Shown one piece after another: positions 8,828 to 20,712 of a stretch of DNA of 64,000 nt (the first letter of the stretch is position 1; every line of letters starts with the position of its first letter). The translations under genes were made by a program, and so were the position numbers. The notes beneath the pieces are model-generated. The model was not told where the DNA came from, searched no databases, and was given only the letters and a program-made list of their open reading frames with translations. Source of the DNA: Auanema rhodensis (lineage: Eukaryota > Nematoda > Chromadorea > Rhabditida > Rhabditidae); NCBI GenBank assembly GCA_964057225.1, contig OZ059895.1, positions 13,516,001 through 13,580,000 on the forward strand, given 5' to 3'.

Positions 8828-10432
8828 TGTTATGACTAATGGTTCCAAGTTACCGTAATCCTATGCGGACTAGAGGACATTTTGACAACCATCTGAGCTC
8901 CATGTGCCTCCCCAAATAAGATGAGATAAACACTGGTAGGCGTATAAACCACAATTTCATCTTAAGTGGTAGTCTCCATTAGTAATCAAGGATTCACTCT
9001 GGGAGCCATATGGAGACACATTATTAAATCATAATCTCGGTTCAATTTAGAAATGAGTACTTCTTGAGACCATTAGTCAAAATAATAACATATTCTCATT
9101 CATTACTAGCCCCTTATTCTACAATCTCTATTAAGAAATGCGTGAATATTAAGATAATTAATTTATGAAATTAATAATATTCTAATTCATCGTCACTTCA
9201 TATTATATTGAACCCTTCTTATAAATTATTGTAAATTTGTTTTATACTAATTAAAACTCTATCATACTATAGTTATTGTGAAGCTAAAACATTTAAACGT
9301 TAAAACTCAGTTACATATAAGCCCAAACTTTTGTTTAAAATATCGCGAGGTCGCGACAATCTTTGAAAAAGGGCACGTTCCATTCGGAGACTCTATATAT
9401 GTAACTGCAGGGTTAGAGCCAGACGGACTAGAGGAATGTGGAATGGCACCGCCTTCCCTCATGCCCCTATTCGGGAGTTCACCCCTTTGCAAGCCCATGG
9501 ACGGTTTGTATCTAACTTAGTTAATCTTATATATTAGTCTTTGTATTGTAAATGTAGTTTACTTTATCCTTGTGTTATTGTATTGTAATGATATTGTATT
9601 GTGTATAATAAACCTATATACAGTCCTGTGCAAAAAACCTCGGACAAAAATATCTTAGAGGCCCCAGAAACCCCTTCAAACTACAAAAAAAAAATTTTTT
9701 TTTTATTTCATAAGTTTTGTAAAGTCACATAGTATATATTCAGTCAAAATATATGTTAATATAATAGAAACTGATTTCAATAATATTTCTAAATTTATAA
9801 GGAAAAATAGTGTTTTTTGATTATTTTGAATAATTCTTCTTAATATAACAAAATTTGAGATTAGGAACATGTTAATTCATTAAAAATATTTTTAAATGAT
9901 TCTGAGCACAAAGCTCGATCAATAACTATGTTTTTCCTATGGCATAGCTTCAAACAAGTAAGCTTCAGCATCTGAATCTTACTGAATATCTATGAAGATA
10001 ACTTGGTTAACATACAACCAAATTCTCCTGTTTAAAAGAAAAATAGACGTTTAGTGTACTCCTAACATTCTATCAAAAGATTATTTCTGAAGTTTAGATG
10101 AAACTCATGAAATTCATGAAAGAAGACTTCTAGCAGTTTATGAAAATTTCGGAGACTCCAAAAAATACTTTTAAACATGATTTTTAAAACTTTAAAGATT
10201 TTTTCTGAATTCATTATCGTTTTTTAACACTCAAAATGTATTTTTTTTGATTTTTTGTAGTTTGTCTGAGAAGGTATAAGGGATTCTAAAAGTTGTCCGA
10301 GGTTTTTTGCACATGACTGTATTTCCTTATCTTATGTAATCCTTATGCTCTGTTTCCATACCGCTACACTTATGGAATACTATACGCGTAGTTGAGCAGA
10401 CTACAATGGTCTGTTCAATATACGCAGGAGCA
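8828..10432 (+). repeat. 3' LTR of retroelement 1 (MITE-interrupted)
   Basis: A purine-rich tract (AACGAGGAGA) ends at 8,827 and is followed by TGTTATGAC, a standard layout for the start of a 3' LTR. The part 9,376-10,432 matches the 5' repeat and carries an AATAAA signal near 9,608. 8,828-9,375 would be U3 and has no match at the 5' end. Confidence 0.55.
9621..10319. mobile_element. Tc1/mariner-type MITE (699 bp)
   Basis: Bounded by TA (9,619-9,620 and 10,320-10,321). The terminal inverted repeats begin CAGTCCTGTGCAAAAAACCT on the left and CAGTCATGTGCAAAAAACCT on the right, read inward; 26 of the first 27 bases are identical. The A/T-rich interior has no transposase frame. CAGT ends with TA duplication are typical of Tc1/mariner derivatives. 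Removing it restores equal lengths of the two host repeats. Confidence 0.9.
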
Positions 10433-10690
10433 TGCAGCAAAAGTATATTTTTGACAGCTGACGCCGAAAATATGATTTTGACAGCTGACGCCCCCAAAAG
10501 TATGTTTTTAGCAGCTGACGCCCTCAAAAGTAAGTTTTTAGCAACTGTTTGGGGGCGTGGTTAGTAAATTCGGCATGGCTCTCTACTGATGCCCCCAAAA
10601 GTATGTTTTTAGCAGCTGACGCCCTCAAAAGTAAGTTTTTAGCAACTGTTTGGGGGCGTGGTTAGTAAATTTTGCACGGCTCTCTATTAA
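10433..10690 (-). repeat. Two tandem Polinton right-end fragments
   Basis: The block GCAGCTGACGCCC...AACTGTTTGGGGGCGTGGTTAG...GGCTCTCTA occurs twice (about 10,484-10,586 and 10,588-10,690), both in right-end orientation like 53,040-53,146. The first copy has a changed terminus (TTCGGCATGG instead of TTTGCACGG). The second copy ends about 70 bp before the 5' LTR of retroelement 2. Confidence 0.75.
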
Positions 10691-10761
10691 CCTTAGCCTG
10701 CTCTACTAGGTATGTTTATTCTAATGCACCGCTAAGAAATTTGCATTTCAATTCCAATTTT

Positions 10762-11109
10762 TTTATTCTGTGTTTTATATTTTATATTTTATAATTCTAG
10801 TTTCTTGTCTTAGTGTATTATGTTATCAGTTATATTTTGCAGCCTCAGCATTTTCTGAGATAGTTATAATTGTCATTGACAACTTATAACCTTTCGTGGA
10901 AAATGCTGATAACATTCGCTATATAAGCTTGCCATTCAACTGAATCTTCAGTTGGCGGACTTATCTTTATCTTTATTTGTTTATTGTTTAAATGTTTTTT
11001 ATTTATAATAAATCTTTCTCTCTTCCTCAAATCTTATTGTTTCTTTTACAACATATCAATCTAAGGGTCAATAACATGGAACATTAATATCCAAATCAAG
11101 GATATTACA
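10762..11109 (+). repeat. 5' LTR of retroelement 2 (probably lacking its first ~50 bp)
   Basis: 348 bp nearly identical to 54,944-55,291. The shared core starts TGTGTTTTAT (10,769) and ends ATTACA. The 3' copy may really begin at TGTTATACTT (54,891), so this copy would be shortened on the left, where Polinton-end DNA adjoins. It contains TTATCAGT (10,823), CTGATAA (10,906), a TATATAAG box (10,920) and AATAAA (about 11,008). Confidence 0.85.
10823..10927 (+). promoter_or_regulatory. LTR promoter: GATA-type sites and TATA box
   Basis: TTATCAGT and CTGATAA flank a TATATAAG box by 8-100 bp inside the LTR, with a plausible start region (CAGTTGGCGG) 30 bp downstream. The same words recur in the 3' LTR. 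The parallel with the GATA dyads of retroelement 1 suggests the family uses a tissue GATA factor (inference). Confidence 0.5.
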
Positions 11110-11125
11110 TGGAGGTTCCACCTTA
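11110..11125 (+). other. Putative primer-binding site, retroelement 2
   Basis: TGGAGGTTCCACCTTA directly follows the LTR-terminal CA. It matches the retroelement 1 site except for a few bases. Confidence 0.5.
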
Positions 11126-12039
11126 GAATCTTTTTACGATTTTCGAACTCGCTACCACCTCTCTTTCCAATTCAGTACGAAGGGTCTCACTCATTTTTTT
11201 AATAAACAGGGTTGATATTTTGCGCAAGGGTGAGATACTGAATTGGCCAACTTTTCGATTTCTTTTTGTTTCTGCGCAGTGGTATTTTTGATTTTTCATT
11301 GTGGCGAAAAATATATATTTTTTGGAAATGGAAAAGCTGTTTGATATAAGCAAAATTGGACCTTAATAAAGTCAATTTGCGATATTTTTGATAAAGATTA
11401 CAAGTTTGTACTAACAGAATGGCCACTGTAAGAAAATAACATCCGCTGTATCATTTGTCATATTTGAATTTAAACCTTCCTCTCATAATTTTTTGATTGT
11501 TGATTCAAGTTGAAACAAAGACTTTGGAATTTGAAAGATGCCTTGTTTGGTAATTCATTGTTATTCAGTAACAATTGAGATTTTGATTTGTCCGCCATAC
11601 TCACTTCTCTAATTTATGAATCACATTGTCACATAATCATATCCTATCATCATCTTAACAATTAATTATATTCACATCTTTTTTTTTTTTTTTCCTCTCT
11701 ATAGTTTGTTTTTGTATGAGTTCATTAATTAATTGATCTTCAACCCATATTATTATATATCTTTTTTTTTCTTCGATTTTTTTTCTGTTATTCACTAATT
11801 TATTCACTATTAACTATTCATATTCTTATCTTGTTTACTAACTTATTCCACTATTTTACATTGTAGATTGTTCTGACTTTCCTCCTTTTCCAAAACGGCA
11901 ACCTCCAAGAATAATTATACGGATACGCCTTTCCGTACCTCTCAAAGATTAAGAGACAAGAGAAATCGTATTTCTCGATTTCCTTTTCCCGTTTGACAAC
12001 GATTTAAGTCCATCGGACGACGAAAAAACGCCAACACAC
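11126..12039. other. Leader of retroelement 2
   Basis: About 0.9 kb of A/T-rich leader. On the minus strand a 42-codon frame (11,598-11,470) starts with ATG (MADKSKSQLLLNN) and contains a possible GT donor near its end. It sits where retroelement 1 has its antisense gene, but the peptide is not visibly similar. The sense frame is open from 11,953 in the gag phase. A neighbouring phase (about 11,919-11,998) encodes an Arg-rich TSQRLRDKRNR stretch, hinting at a frameshift near the gag start. Confidence 0.35.
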
Positions 12040-15000
12040 TTGGCTGTAACACCGAAAAAAGAAAAAACTCCCCAGCGCGAAAAACTACCTCTGAAGCTCC
12101 TACTCAACATGAGACCACATGAGCAATCAAACAGAGATTCAACTCTAGAAACGCCTAATTTAATGGCATCTCCAGAGTTGACCAAAAACTTAACAAAAGT
12201 TCTAGGCAGTCCACACTGCCCCAAATACGATGGTAGCCGAAGCTTTCGATCGTACATCGATATATTTAACCGATTCGCGAATGCTGCGGGACTTTCGGTA
12301 ATTGAAAGAATTTTTCTTCTTCCTCTGCTGCTTCAGCAGAATGATTCTGCGATCTCTGCATATAACTCGATTCCTTCCGAAATTCGTGAACGAGGGCCTT
12401 GGAAAGACCTTGTTTCACAATTGGCAGAGTTACTTTGCCCTGCCACGGAAAGGAATTTCACGATCGCGAAGTTGCTACGCTCGACGCAAGGAGAGAAAAC
12501 TGTTACTCAGTTTGCCTCATACTTGGAAGAAATGGCTTCCAGTATTATGAGCCCAACTGATCGAGAAAGAGAGCTCATATTAAGATCAGCTTTCTTAAAT
12601 GGATTGAACGCTGATTTAGGCATAATTGTTCAAGGAAAAGATCCGAAGACTTATGAGGAAGCAAAAAGGACAGCACGTTTTAAAGAAGCAATTCGTGCTA
12701 ACTATAAAAAACAGCATGAAGAAAACTCAACTATGCAAGAGTTGATCTCTGCAGTTCAGAAGATCACCATGAAGGAAAATAGGAACCAAAGGAACCATCA
12801 GCAGCCACGAGATTTCGAACGGAACAATGGCAACAATGCAAGAAACCCTTGGAAGAATTTCAAAAATAAATTCAGCAGGAACTCTGGCCCTCGACAAAAT
12901 TATGGAAACAACTACTCAATGGAGAGTAATCATCATTCGAGAGAACCTCGCAACAATTATCAAAGAGAAAATCGAGACAACTTTGCCAGGAATAATCGCG
13001 ACAATTATCCAAGAGAGAATCAAGGCAATCAAAGACGATGGAAACCTCGATTCAATATAAATACTATTGCATTACCATTCCTGCTCACAACAATAATCTG
13101 CACATTTCTGCTTCCCACTGTGAATGCTTCATATCAACTATGTTTAGCTCATAAAGGAGGAATTCTGATGACACCACCAGAGATAACAGGATGCCAACGG
13201 AAAGCAATTCAACAAGCTCATCAAGTTAACGTTGAATTGTTCATTCCTAAACAAACCGTCGTAACATGGGAAGCGTGGAAGTGTTATACACGCATCTATC
13301 GATTATGTGTAACGGATCAATTTTGGTTCCGAGAAAGCAACGACACCATCATTGGTAATGGATATGTATCTGTAGAAGAATGCCGTATAGCTGCTCGAGA
13401 CAAGAAATGGAAAAATGAAAAACTGTTGAGCGCTAATCCACTTACATATGAAGCTCCTAAGCCAGTATATGAACCGGAACGTTTCTTCAGTTTTACTCAA
13501 TGCGCCAACTTAACTCAATTTGTGATGGAGCGAGGAGTTATTACAAATTTAAAGGACAATACTATTGTATCTGACTTAATTGTCAACGCCGAAGGCTGTA
13601 AAGCTCAAATGGGAAGCTGTACATTTGGAGATGGTTCAGTAGTTTGGAAACCACCCACACCCCGAGCACCATGCCAATACACACGTATTGGACCTCTGTA
13701 TGGAATACTTGGAGATCAAACACTGCTAATATCAAGTCTAGAAACAGCACTTGTCTTAGCCAACACCTCAGCATCTACTACAACTCAATCTTGTTTTTCT
13801 TCACCAATTTTTGAATCCACTACTGAGACTCTTGTCTCGTTTATTGATTATCCGCATGCATATTCTCTACTGGATCTAACAAGTTATTTGGATAATCAAA
13901 TGGATCCTTCACGCCAACGCTATAAACGTTCAACAAATTCATCCTTAATTGCGTCATTTCGCTCAGAAATGGAATATAAGTTAACTCCTATTCAAATATT
14001 GGATCTACCGTTTGCTAGATATACTGTCACGTCTGGCGGAAATACCATACGATATATTCATAACTGGTATCACTATCAATCAGTTAGCAACGAATATCAA
14101 AACCTGACTGTTATTGCTCGATATCATCAATTTTTGCTGTCAGCTGTTCATATTTTGAACATTACTGATCATACTATAGATTACTGGGCAAATTTAAAAG
14201 ACTTCCGCGATCCGAATATTCTCTTACTACATGCTCTAGGAGGAGAAGAAAGCAAGATGATTACAAAAATGTGGATCGAACAAATGGAGCCTAGTTTTGT
14301 CATCGGTCAACTAGCACACCGTCTTCCTATCAATTATATAAAAAGAATAGTTAAACCAGGCAATTCTACAATTTTGGTTGCAAGAGATAAATTATGGGAA
14401 TTGATACAAATACCTGCAATCTTATCCGAAACAGAATATGTGCCACCACTCGAATTTTTGATATTCACAGTATATCAAAACCATCTCAACTTCACATTTG
14501 GAGATCCACGTTCTGTGGTATATAAAGCAAAAGAATTACTTCGTGAACTACGCTATCAGTATTCTCAACTTCAACTGATAGAATATTATCGAATGAAACT
14601 GTTCTTTCATAGTCATTTTATGCAACGACAAGTGAAAGATCAAGTATATGAAATGAAATTAAAGCTGTTGGATAACTGGACACTCAGAAACCGAGAAACC
14701 ATTTTTGGAATACCGATGCCTTCGAATAAAGAAGATCTCTACAGCCGTAACATCAATATTGACGCTAAACAATTAACTGATTTAATGTCATTGTTTTCAA
14801 AACCAGCACCTGAAGAGATTACAAAAAGAGTATTCAGTCGCTCTATCACCACTAAAACTACGCCAACTGCACGATTTCTTAGTGCTACCTCAAAACCTGT
14901 TGTAAATACATCATCTACTACAAAACAAACAATTAGTACTATTCAAGGGATGACATCAATGCAACCTATGATTGGAAGCATAGAGAAAGCTCAAGAATTA

Positions 15001-17885
15001 TTCGGCACTCACTTAACTGATCACCAGAATACTATACTTCGACATCGAGATGCATTAACTACCATCAACAAACTCAACTATGGATTTGAACGAATGAGAA
15101 CCATACTGGTCGAAGAATTTCATCATCAACATCACAGCATATGTCATGCTCAACTTGAACTTATTAAGACATGGCAAGCTATATTTAATATCAATCCTAC
15201 GATTGCTATCAGATCTATTATGCAACGAGATGATATAGTGGCTCGAATAATTGGACGGAATCTTATTCGGGTTTCAACCTGTCAGCCAATAGAACCAATT
15301 CACATTTATCGCAACCACACATACAAAGATAAGTGTTATTTAGAAACACCCGTCATCACGGATGATGACCGCCTCTACTTTGCACCTCAAGATTCAGCAG
15401 ATTTGGAAGCATATGGAACTGAAATTCCATGTGAAACAGTAGAAAATGATATATGGAAAGAGGATGGAGAATGGAAATCCCTCAACGGAGTTACAAACGT
15501 AACTGCTTTAAACATTGGTTCAGATCAGTATCCCGATCTAGCAGCCATTCGATTTTCACAAAGAAATCTTTATGAAAATAGCACCGATGAAAACTTAGTT
15601 AGAACAATAAGCCTAACATATGGACACATTTTCGCTACCAATCCTCATAGAAATTTTCTACGAGTTATCACGAATCAAGCGAATTTGCCAGGCTTATCAG
15701 AATGGTTTACAAAAAGTAACGAACTTTTTAGTTCTACTCAAAATATTGCATCATCACTATGGGAACGAGGAGTTGATTTCTTTGCTGGATCCCTCAACAG
15801 AATGTTTATCTCTGCAGGTGTTATGATAGTTATATTAATCTTTGGATCAGCATTATACATTATTGTTGTATCTTATATCAAAGAGAAAGTTCCTATCTTA
15901 AATGTGAATGCAGTTGAACAACACGAACTACTCAACGCTGACATCGATGTTCCAGCCGACGACGAAACTATTCGAAGATATTTTCCTACTGTCATCACTT
16001 TTATTCCTATTATTATACCTTTTGTTGGATGCTGTGCAACGAACAAAAGAGAACTCCCATATATAAGAATTGAAGCAGAAGGCAGAGGACTCGTAGCTTT
16101 ATGGGATAGCGGAGCATCTGTTTCATATTTGAAGGAATCATCAGTACGCTATTTAGGAAAAGAGAATTTCAACTCAACTAAAATCTCTGCCACCGCAGCA
16201 AATGGATCAATATTCAACTTTCTGGGTACAATAACGTTGGACATTGTTATTGCTGGATACCATCTTTCACACACATTTTTAATCTCTGAGGATAAACATT
16301 GTCCTACTGAAATGCTACTTGGTTTGGACATCATGAAAGCATTAGAAGAAAAAGGAATAACAACTTCTCTACAAGCTTTACGCAAGCAATTAATAGTTGG
16401 AAACCATTTTCTACCATTATTATCCGCTAACCAAAAGAGCTTTCGCATCAGTTCAGACACCGTGTCAATTATAAACATTAGAGAATCTATTATTCCACCC
16501 CGAACTAAAGCTATGATTCGTCTACAATTGGCAAAAGAACTACAACCAAAACAATACGCTCTTATACGATGTGGAAATGGACCTATTCAATTCACACCTA
16601 CTGCTATCAAGACTTCACCACTCACAATATTCGCCATCAATACAGCAAATTATGAGGTGAAGTTAACAGGAAACACCATTATTGGAAAAGGAAAAATAGC
16701 AGAAGAAATTGGAATCCCACACATACCGGACTATATTCCACCAGAAGCTGATTGGTCAGATAAATTGCCTATTTTTGAGAAGAATCCTTTCGATAACTTA
16801 AAATTCGAATCAACGGATCTATCTAAAAATCAACGTCAAAATCTCAAAACTATGTTGAGAAGATTCAAAAATGCTTTTTTTAACGAAGATCGGAACATTG
16901 GATTATTCAAAGGACCAATAGAACATTCAATCACTTTGAGAACCGATATGGACCTGCCCAAATCTCGATCATATCGAGTTCCTTTGGGTAAACAGGATGA
17001 AGTTGAACGTCAAGTAAAAGAAATGCTAGACCAAGGAGTAATAGAAACATCAACATCAAGTTTCACAAGTCCAGTCGTCTTAGTCAAGAAGAAAGACAAC
17101 TCATTCCGCTTTGTAACGGACTTCCGTGCACTCAATAGTGTCACACAGAAACAGACTTATTCCATTCCTCATATACCAGAAATAATCGACAGCACTGCAG
17201 GAGCTCGGTACTTCACAAACATCGATCTCGTATCGGGATTTTTTCAAATTCCTTTACGTGAAGAAGACCGTCACCTCACTGCATTTGTGACTTCATCAGG
17301 AGTTTATCAATATTGCAGAATGCCGATGGATCTCTGTGGAGCTCCACATACATTTCAATCAGCTGTTCGCTATTTGCAAAATCAAGTAAAATGTCGACTT
17401 TTTGTTTATCTGGATGATCTACTCATTATATCAAACACAGCTGAACAACATCTGGAGGATATAGAAGAAGTGTTACAAGCTTTACAAAGATTAGGAATGA
17501 AAGCAAAACTAAGTAAATGCAAATTTGCAGCTACACAAGTTAAATTTCTTGGATTTATAATCGGTCGTGATGGAATACAACCTGATCCATCAAAAATTAC
17601 AGCCGTTAAGAAATTTCCAACTCCTAAAACGGTCACCGCTATTCGTTCATTCCTTGGAATGACAAATTATTTTCGGCGATTCATCAGAGACTACGCCAAA
17701 ATAGCCGAACCGTTGTATCAACTCACACACAAGGATCAAGATTTCGAATGGACGGAAGAACGTGAAAAAGCATTCGAGACTCTCAAGAAAGCTCTATGCA
17801 CAGCACCAGTTCTGAAGCCACCAACAAATGGAGCACCTTTTGTTATTGAAAGTGACGCTAGTACTATTGCAATTGGAGCAGTCTT
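12040..17885 (+). CDS. Gag-envelope-protease-RT-RNase H polyprotein, retroelement 2 (5' part)
   Basis: Residues are counted from 12,040; the first ATG is 12,109. Gag core, about 45-225 (SPHCPKYDGSRSFRSYI). Asn/Arg-rich tail without zinc knuckle, to 335. Internal signal peptide, about 342-363 (LLTTIICTFLLPTVNA). Cys-rich glycoprotein ectodomain with many N-x-S/T sites; furin-like RQRYKR at 625-630. Membrane anchor, about 1258-1280 (AGVMIVILIFGSALYIIVV). Aspartic protease DSGAS at 1356 and LLGLDIM. RT with FVTDFRALN, the FTNIDLVSGFFQIP motif A and YLDD at 1790-1793. RNase H start (ESDAS). The envelope lies between Gag and protease, unlike the usual gag-pol-env. Beyond 17,885 the frame enters Polinton DNA and ends at 18,024 without meaning. 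Confidence 0.85.
17880..17885. repeat. Target-site duplication, left copy
   Basis: AGTCTT immediately before the Polinton terminus AGTAGA. It pairs with TGTCTT at 53,147-53,152 (5 of 6 match). Six-base duplications and AG...CT ends are standard for Polintons. The codons for AVLLQ of RNase H read across the empty site. Confidence 0.8.
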
Positions 17886-18866
17886 AGTAGAAAGCCGTGC
17901 AAAATTTACTAACCACTCCCCCAAACAGCTGTCAAAAACATACTTTTGGGGGCGTCAGCTGCTAAAAACATACTTTTGGGGCGCGTCAGCTGTCAAAAAC
18001 ATATTTTTGAGCGTCAGCTGTTAAAATCATATTTTAGGATCATGGTTCATGGATTTTCCTTTTTTAAATATAAAAGTCATGATTTAAAGCATGATTTTTT
18101 TTTTTTTTTTTGATTTTTTTTTTAAATTTTTTTTTTAAATCAAATTTAAATATGCTTTTTCAAATGTATGTATATATTTTCAATTATTTTTAAATATATT
18201 AAGTAAAAATAAAAATCTTAATTTTAAATATTTAAATTATATTTAAATTTTATATATATATAAATTTTATTTAAACTTTAATTATTTAAATTATATTTAA
18301 ATTCTATATATATAAATTATATTTTAACTTTAAATTTTATATATAAATTATATTTAAATTTTAAATATATAAATTTGTTTTTAAATTTTATTTATTTCTT
18401 TATTTCTTTATTATATTTATTAATAATGTTTGCTTACTTATTTTGTTTATTTTTTATTGTATTGTGTTTGCATTGTTTTTATTTTAAAGAACAGTAAAAT
18501 TTTTGCATGTATATCGTTTTGTTCACCGTACTTGTTACGGGTAATTCAATGGAACACATATCGAAGGTTAATTCGATAAGAACGATATGAAATACCAAAA
18601 TTTAATGGAACACATATCGAAAGTTAATTCGATAAGAACGATATGAAATACCAAAATTCAATGGAACACATATCGAAGGTTAATTCGATGAGAATGACAT
18701 TAAATTATTAATTTTTGAAATTACAAATTGTTATTAATTATATTTATTCTAACAAGTAAAAGTTTCAAATTATAATTAAAGATTAGTTTTAAACTTTATT
18801 TTACTAATATAACAATACAATAACTAAATAGAGCACACATTGAAGGTAAATACAATAAGATTAACA
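17886..18866 (+). repeat. Polinton TIR at the left edge
   Basis: It starts AGTAGAAAGCCGTGC, then four roughly 27-bp CAGCTG-containing repeats, a long A/T-rich block with poly-T runs, and three 54-bp dyad repeats (about 18,549-18,705). Inside the TIR it goes on into DNA matching the right end (52,094-52,320 in reverse), not the left ends at 28,934 and 39,313. Confidence 0.85.
18549..18705 (+). repeat. Three 54-bp dyad repeats (iteron-like), left edge
   Basis: Each unit holds TATCGAAGGTTAATTCGATA or a variant: 7-base arms TATCGAA/TTCGATA around GGTTAA. The second unit has AAGTTAA in the spacer and the third has TTCGATG. Confidence 0.8.
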
Positions 18867-19093
18867 AACAGTTGCGCTGACCCCAATGAAACGCATAAAG
18901 TTAATTTAATAAGAACTAATAACAAAAATTAATCCGACGGGGACAATAAAAACAGATGTATTCAATAAGCTTATTTATTTTAAAGTTTATCGCAACTGCT
19001 AGTTTTGACAGCTGTACCCAAATCCATGTTACATAACAAATTACAATGCCAACAGCAATGTGTAGACTGATATATTCATTATATCGAGGTACA

Positions 19094-20712
19094 ATGGCTG
19101 CTAATAGGTTGTGTCTTTTTGATTATTTGTTTGTAAACTTTTTCTTTTTTCAGTTATAAACGTTTATGTGAAGAGCTAGGATTTGATTATGAAGAGATTA
19201 ATCAGCTCAGGTAATTTAACAATATTTTGAATCTTTATATATATTTTGTTTTTTAGTAAACGTATAAAGTTTACCGAGGCTGGTGGGATCGAGCTCTGTG
19301 AGCCCACATCACCCACTTTTAACAGTGGGCCCTCATCATCAAGGGTTATTGAAGTAATAACCTTGGATGACAGTGATGAGTAAGCGATATTAAAAATTAT
19401 AACAATTAGTTTTTTCTTTTTAAGAGAATGGGATCCCGCTACCCCATCAACCAGTGGAGGGCAAGTCGGATATGGAGCGGCTTTCAACGATGTCTGTAAA
19501 ATAGAGGTGCGATCTTTTATTTACATATCATTTCATAATATATCTTTTGAAACATGAAATTTTCTCTTGCTCCAGTTGCATATTTTGAAAACATTTTGAA
19601 ATTTATTTCTCTTTTTCAATTGCATTCATAAAATTCTCTCTTTCTCATCTTTACATTTCATCTCAATCTATATCTTTTATCAAACAAATTGCAAGTATTT
19701 TGAAATTTACATATTCATTCTTTTGAACAGCATTCATTTTAAAATCTTTACATTTCATCTCACTATCTATCTTTCTTTCAACCAATTTTGAATTCTTACA
19801 AATTATAAATATTTCAAACATTTTGAACTAGTAAAATAATAAAACACCATCTTGACCTTCTCATTAATTTTTAAACATTAACAAATGTTTATAAAAGTTT
19901 TTTCAAAGTTGATAAAAAAAAAAAAAAATCTTTATATTTAAAAATCAAATGCCATTTATTTTTAATAAAAGAATATAAAAATAATTTAAAGAAAAGTAAA
20001 TTTATTAAAAGTTATAAACAAAAATTATTTATATTTAAATTAAAAGCGTATAACCATTATAAAAAATATGTATTATAGTGGTCACACCGACGCATAAAAC
20101 GAACTGGTCGGTTCACCAACGTGGTCGTTAGATCGCTCACGTTCCCACATTTGGAAGCCATTAATGAGCCAATGCATGTTGTCATGCCGCGGCTATTTAA
20201 TGAGTTTCTTGATCGGTGCCTTGCTGAAAGTGGTGTGCCAGATAAACAAAAAGCGCTATTTTGTTTATCAATAGAGCACCCATCCTTTGAAAAGGGATCC
20301 ATATTTATGGATTTCCGTAGAAGGGAGCATTTGGATGGCGTTGCCATCATGAATGCCATCAGCAAAGTGCAGCAATCAAAGCGAGAGGCTGTAATTAGCC
20401 AGGCAATGAATATTGAAATGTATGTGTTTGATGAGAGACCAGTGCAGCCAAGCCTGATGCCTGGTGAAGGTAGAGTTGGTTTCTATTTTGATGCCGAACT
20501 CAAAATACCTGGCACAATTGAGAACACTGATACACATTGCCTGGCTAGAGCAGCAGTTGTGGGAATGTGGAGAGCCGATGAAGAGGCAGCAGAAGATGTT
20601 GTTGAGAAGCGGAGGATTCAAAATCTTCGTCGCAACTACATCTTGTTGCCAAATCAACCACATCATATCAATTTATTGAATAGGTGTGGTATTTCTGTAC
20701 ATTTACCAAATT
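19094..20712 (+). pseudogene. Fold-back copy of the PolB 5' exons (truncated)
   Basis: Exons at 19,094-19,107, 19,154-19,210, 19,257-19,379 and about 19,425-19,506 give an N-terminus (MAANSYKRLCEELGFDYEE) with an acidic VIEVITLDDSDEE stretch. A roughly 570-bp A/T-rich intron leads to an exon from 20,079 (WSHRRIKRTGRF) that runs open to 20,712. There the frame is cut and joined to the 238-residue gene in opposite sense, with about 5 bases of A/T microhomology. It is an inverted copy of 50,516-52,093, differing by few bases (one is Asn for Asp after HLEAI). Confidence 0.85.

Larger units (their letters stand above)
266..10432 (+). mobile_element. Retroelement 1: Ty3/Gypsy-like provirus with envelope-like domain (defective)
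   Basis: The element consists of a 5' LTR-like repeat (565-920), a primer-binding-like site, a leader with an antisense gene, a long polyprotein frame (3,083-8,566), a purine-rich tract before a TG dinucleotide (about 8,817-8,828) and a 3' repeat ending at 10,432. RT, RNase H and integrase residues place it with the Ty3/Gypsy (Metaviridae-like) elements. Defects are an in-frame deletion across envelope, protease and RT, loss of the first integrase Asp, and a MITE in the 3' repeat. The left border is uncertain because an older repeat adjoins. Confidence 0.75.

Noticed and set aside
17886..18024. Tail of the retroelement 2 polyprotein reading into the TIR
   Set aside because: The last 46 codons translate Polinton repeat DNA and are not part of the protein family.
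18540..18710. 54-bp repeats considered as a CRISPR array
   Set aside because: Units are contiguous with no unique spacers, sit in a transposon TIR, and the genome is animal-like.
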